Shown: one piece after another, positions 62,453 through 64,000 of the stretch | How the letters are laid out: each line of letters begins with the position of its first letter | Numbering within the stretch: the stretch's first letter is position 1 | Origin: Nothophaeocryptopus gaeumannii | Taxonomy: Eukaryota; Ascomycota; Dothideomycetes; Mycosphaerellales; Mycosphaerellaceae | NCBI GenBank assembly: GCA_031771865.1 | Contig: JASISA010000042.1 | Coordinates: 923,501 to 987,500 of the forward strand | Direction of reading: 5' to 3' | Length of the DNA: 64,000 bases | Program-made: the position numbers and the translations under genes | Notes under the pieces: model-generated | What the model was told of the DNA's origin: nothing | Seen by the model: only the letters and a program-made list of their open reading frames with translations | The model's database searches: none

Positions 62453-62929
62453 CTAACCTCCCGATCCACGAGCCACCCTCTCTAAGATGAGTTGCAACTG
62501 GGACTCGTCCATGCTTGCGCCACGTTCATCTAGCATCATATCCACCGACTGCTGCAGCACCTCTTTGGATATTCCAGTGTCCTGCCAGTCTCGCATCTTC
62601 GCCACTCTCGCATCTTCGCCACTCCGTAGACAGCGTCGTCTTGGAGAGTCCAGCATCCCAGATGCTTGACACGGGCTGAGGTCAAGTTCGCATCGAAATC
62701 AACTTTGACCACTGGCTTCTTCTGACCGCCGATTTCTCCAGCGGAGGAAACGACGAACGATCTCCTTCAGCCAGAGCTGGGTCTTTGGGTCGAGCGCCCA
62801 TGTAGCGCCACGGTAACCGAAGGCGGATTAGTCAACTTCATCACCGAGGCGACTGCTCCTCGCTCACAGGGCGAATTTCAGTCTTCGTCGATTCAACATG
62901 CTGACAATGTCGCGTACAAGAGCGGACAT
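62453..62929 (-). pseudogene. Frameshifted gene of unknown function
   Basis: The 3' part encodes KEVLQQSVDMMLDERGASMD and ends at the stop at 62453. Upstream, a frame reading GGQKKPVVKVDFDANLTSAR and ending DDAVYGVAKMR is cut from it by a perfect 17-bp tandem duplication (62589-62622). With one copy the two parts join in frame. Further upstream another frame reads ATWALDPKTQLWLKEIVRRF and an ATG sits at 62929, but stops and one more frame change intervene; a weak intron could remove part of this. I recognise no family. An older gene with several lesions is the likely reading. Confidence 0.5.
62589..62622. repeat. 17-bp perfect tandem duplication
   Basis: Two adjacent copies of TCTCGCATCTTCGCCAC (62589-62605 and 62606-62622). 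Seventeen is not a multiple of three, so the copy breaks the reading frame. Confidence 0.95.
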
Positions 62930-63331
62930 GTGATGATATGGATGCATTCCATGTCACCTGATGAAGAGTGGAAGAGCAGCCTCAATTCTCTCCGCGGACT
63001 ACCGGCTGGTCACAGGCGCCGAGAGCCAAAGAGGCGCTGTACGATGTCGTCACAAGTCAATGACATAGGAGCCGTAGAACAAACTCAAATGACCACCTCG
63101 CTCCATTCTCTTGTATTGACGCTCTCAGCCACACACCTGAGGTGTTGACACAGATCTTGTTGTAGGCAGGCAATGCGACACAGCTTGTTTCACACTCTAC
63201 TGTCTTGATATTAGGTGGCATACATACAGCTCATCGTTGTTCAGGGCGCATTGATTTGATTTGATCTGATCGTTCACAGACAGAGAGGGAGCGCTCCGGT
63301 CCAGTCCGGCCGACTGCCGCAAACAAACAGA
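62930..63331. other. Intergenic, promoter of EIS1
   Basis: About 400 bp. It should hold the EIS1 promoter. A GATTTGATTTGATCTGATCG repeat-like tract lies at about 63252-63271. No gene is recognised. Confidence 0.45.
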
Positions 63332-64000
63332 ATGCCCGCCGATACACACTCTGAAGCTGTGCCGTGTCCGGATCCCAGCGCACACGAGAAGAGCCACAAG
63401 CTTTCAGAGCAAGCGAGCACAGCAGCTTTATATGTTACACATCCAGAGCGAAGAGTAGGCGACTCGCGCCAGCGCACTGACGAGGTTCTCGGACCTGACG
63501 GCAAGCTGTCGTCCAAGAGTAAGTCAGCACCACGACGCCCAGTCCCTGCTGGATGCGCCTACGACATGCACGTGGTGATGCGTTGTACTAAGACCGAGAA
63601 TAATGACAGGCGCCGCGACATCACTGAAATATGCGAAGGCCACGGATCTTCCCAGTTTCCCGTCCGCCGGCAATGCATCCGGATCTGCGGGAAAGGCTGC
63701 TATGCTGGCCAAGGACTACAAGATGAAAGAATTATGGCAGCCTGAACAGAGCATGGCCGGGTCGAAGGCCGCAGTGCTGGCAGCCGGGAAAGGAGGTAAG
63801 GTAGACTTGTGGGAGGCTCAGGCGACTGCTGCTGGCCAGTCTGCCGCGACACTGGCTTTCCGTAACAAGGGCCTTAGTCCTCAGGCATATGGCGGCAACA
63901 GCGCAGAGGAGAAGAGCAAAGCATTGAGAGCAGCCACCATGTCCCATCACGCTGGAAGACAGCGAGCCGAGTCCACACCCGCGCCATCTCCAGCACTTTA
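63332..64000 (+). CDS. EIS1: Eisosome protein 1 homologue, 5' part
   Basis: Two exons are visible, 63332-63518 and 63610-64000, over a 91-nt intron (GTAAGT...TACTAAG...GACAG, phase 1). The window ends inside exon 2. HEKSHKLSEQASTAALYV near the start is followed by AATSLKYAKATDLPSFPS, AAMLAKDYKMKELWQPE and the Ala-rich AAVLAAGKGGKVDLWEA; AFRNKGLSPQAYGG comes after these. Repeated Ala-rich helices with a Lys-x-(Glu/Val)-x-Leu-Trp pattern are typical of Eis1. Known role: a peripheral component of eisosomes, cortical plasma-membrane domains organised by Pil1/Lsp1. The product is cut at the right edge. Confidence 0.82.

Noticed and set aside
1..64000. Transposons, CRISPR arrays, rRNA
   Set aside because: No transposase, reverse transcriptase, LTR pair, spaced repeat array or rRNA-like sequence was recognised by eye; a repeat search could still find degraded copies.

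Overview
The window looks like nuclear DNA of a filamentous ascomycete (Pezizomycotina), probably a Dothideomycete. Genes are compact and lie on both strands. Most have no intron or a few 47-104 nt GT-AG introns with CTRAY branch sites (TACTGAC, TACTAAT, GCTAAC). Typical fungal genes are present: PAN1, RCY1, PRP28, HEL2, condensin subunit 2, RPB11, mS29 and EIS1. Placement below class is a guess; no rRNA or mitochondrial marker is present. Gene models were built by reading splice sites by eye, so start codons and some exon edges are inferences.

Layout. 0-12 kb: LYAR-type zinc-finger protein, an alpha/beta hydrolase, a decayed F-box-like gene, a RING protein, a broken secreted cysteine-rich gene, and recyclin-1 (F-box plus Sec10). 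12-26.5 kb: a low-complexity SKAP-repeat protein, a synaptojanin-type phosphoinositide phosphatase, a fungal ubiquitin-like-domain protein, a small zinc-finger gene and PAN1. 27-35 kb: an uncharacterised protein with a hidden 3n intron, RPB11 divergent from a nitronate monooxygenase, a multi-exon unknown with an in-frame stop, a VOC protein and an epoxide-hydrolase-like enzyme. 36-43 kb: a tiny secreted repeat peptide in an otherwise empty stretch, then PRP28 and HEL2. 43-47 kb: a dead F-box-like gene, two tandem paralogues of an unknown family (one with a nonsense codon) and a kinesin. 47.7-64 kb: flavin monooxygenase, amidase, condensin subunit 2, cation/Ca exchanger, O-methyltransferase, mS29, another frameshifted gene and the 5' part of EIS1.

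Functional links. Several genes meet at the endocytic and cortical membrane (RCY1, PAN1, the synaptojanin homologue, EIS1). In fungi these proteins handle recycling, actin patches, PI(4,5)P2 turnover and eisosomes. They are scattered among housekeeping genes, so I read this as coincidence. No convincing secondary-metabolite cluster is present, although the hydrolase, VOC protein, FMO, amidase, nitronate monooxygenase and O-methyltransferase are typical accessory catabolic enzymes.

The most interesting points are: (1) an 87-residue secreted precursor whose seven-residue dibasic repeat is kept at protein level although five of its seven codons differ; (2) RPB11 with an intron that seems to end in GG rather than AG; (3) two separate genes broken by perfect short tandem duplications (13 and 17 bp); (4) a tandem paralogue pair in which one copy has a stop exactly where the other has Trp; (5) several other in-frame stops in otherwise continuous reading frames. 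The lesions could be real pseudogenes or assembly errors, and read mapping would separate these.
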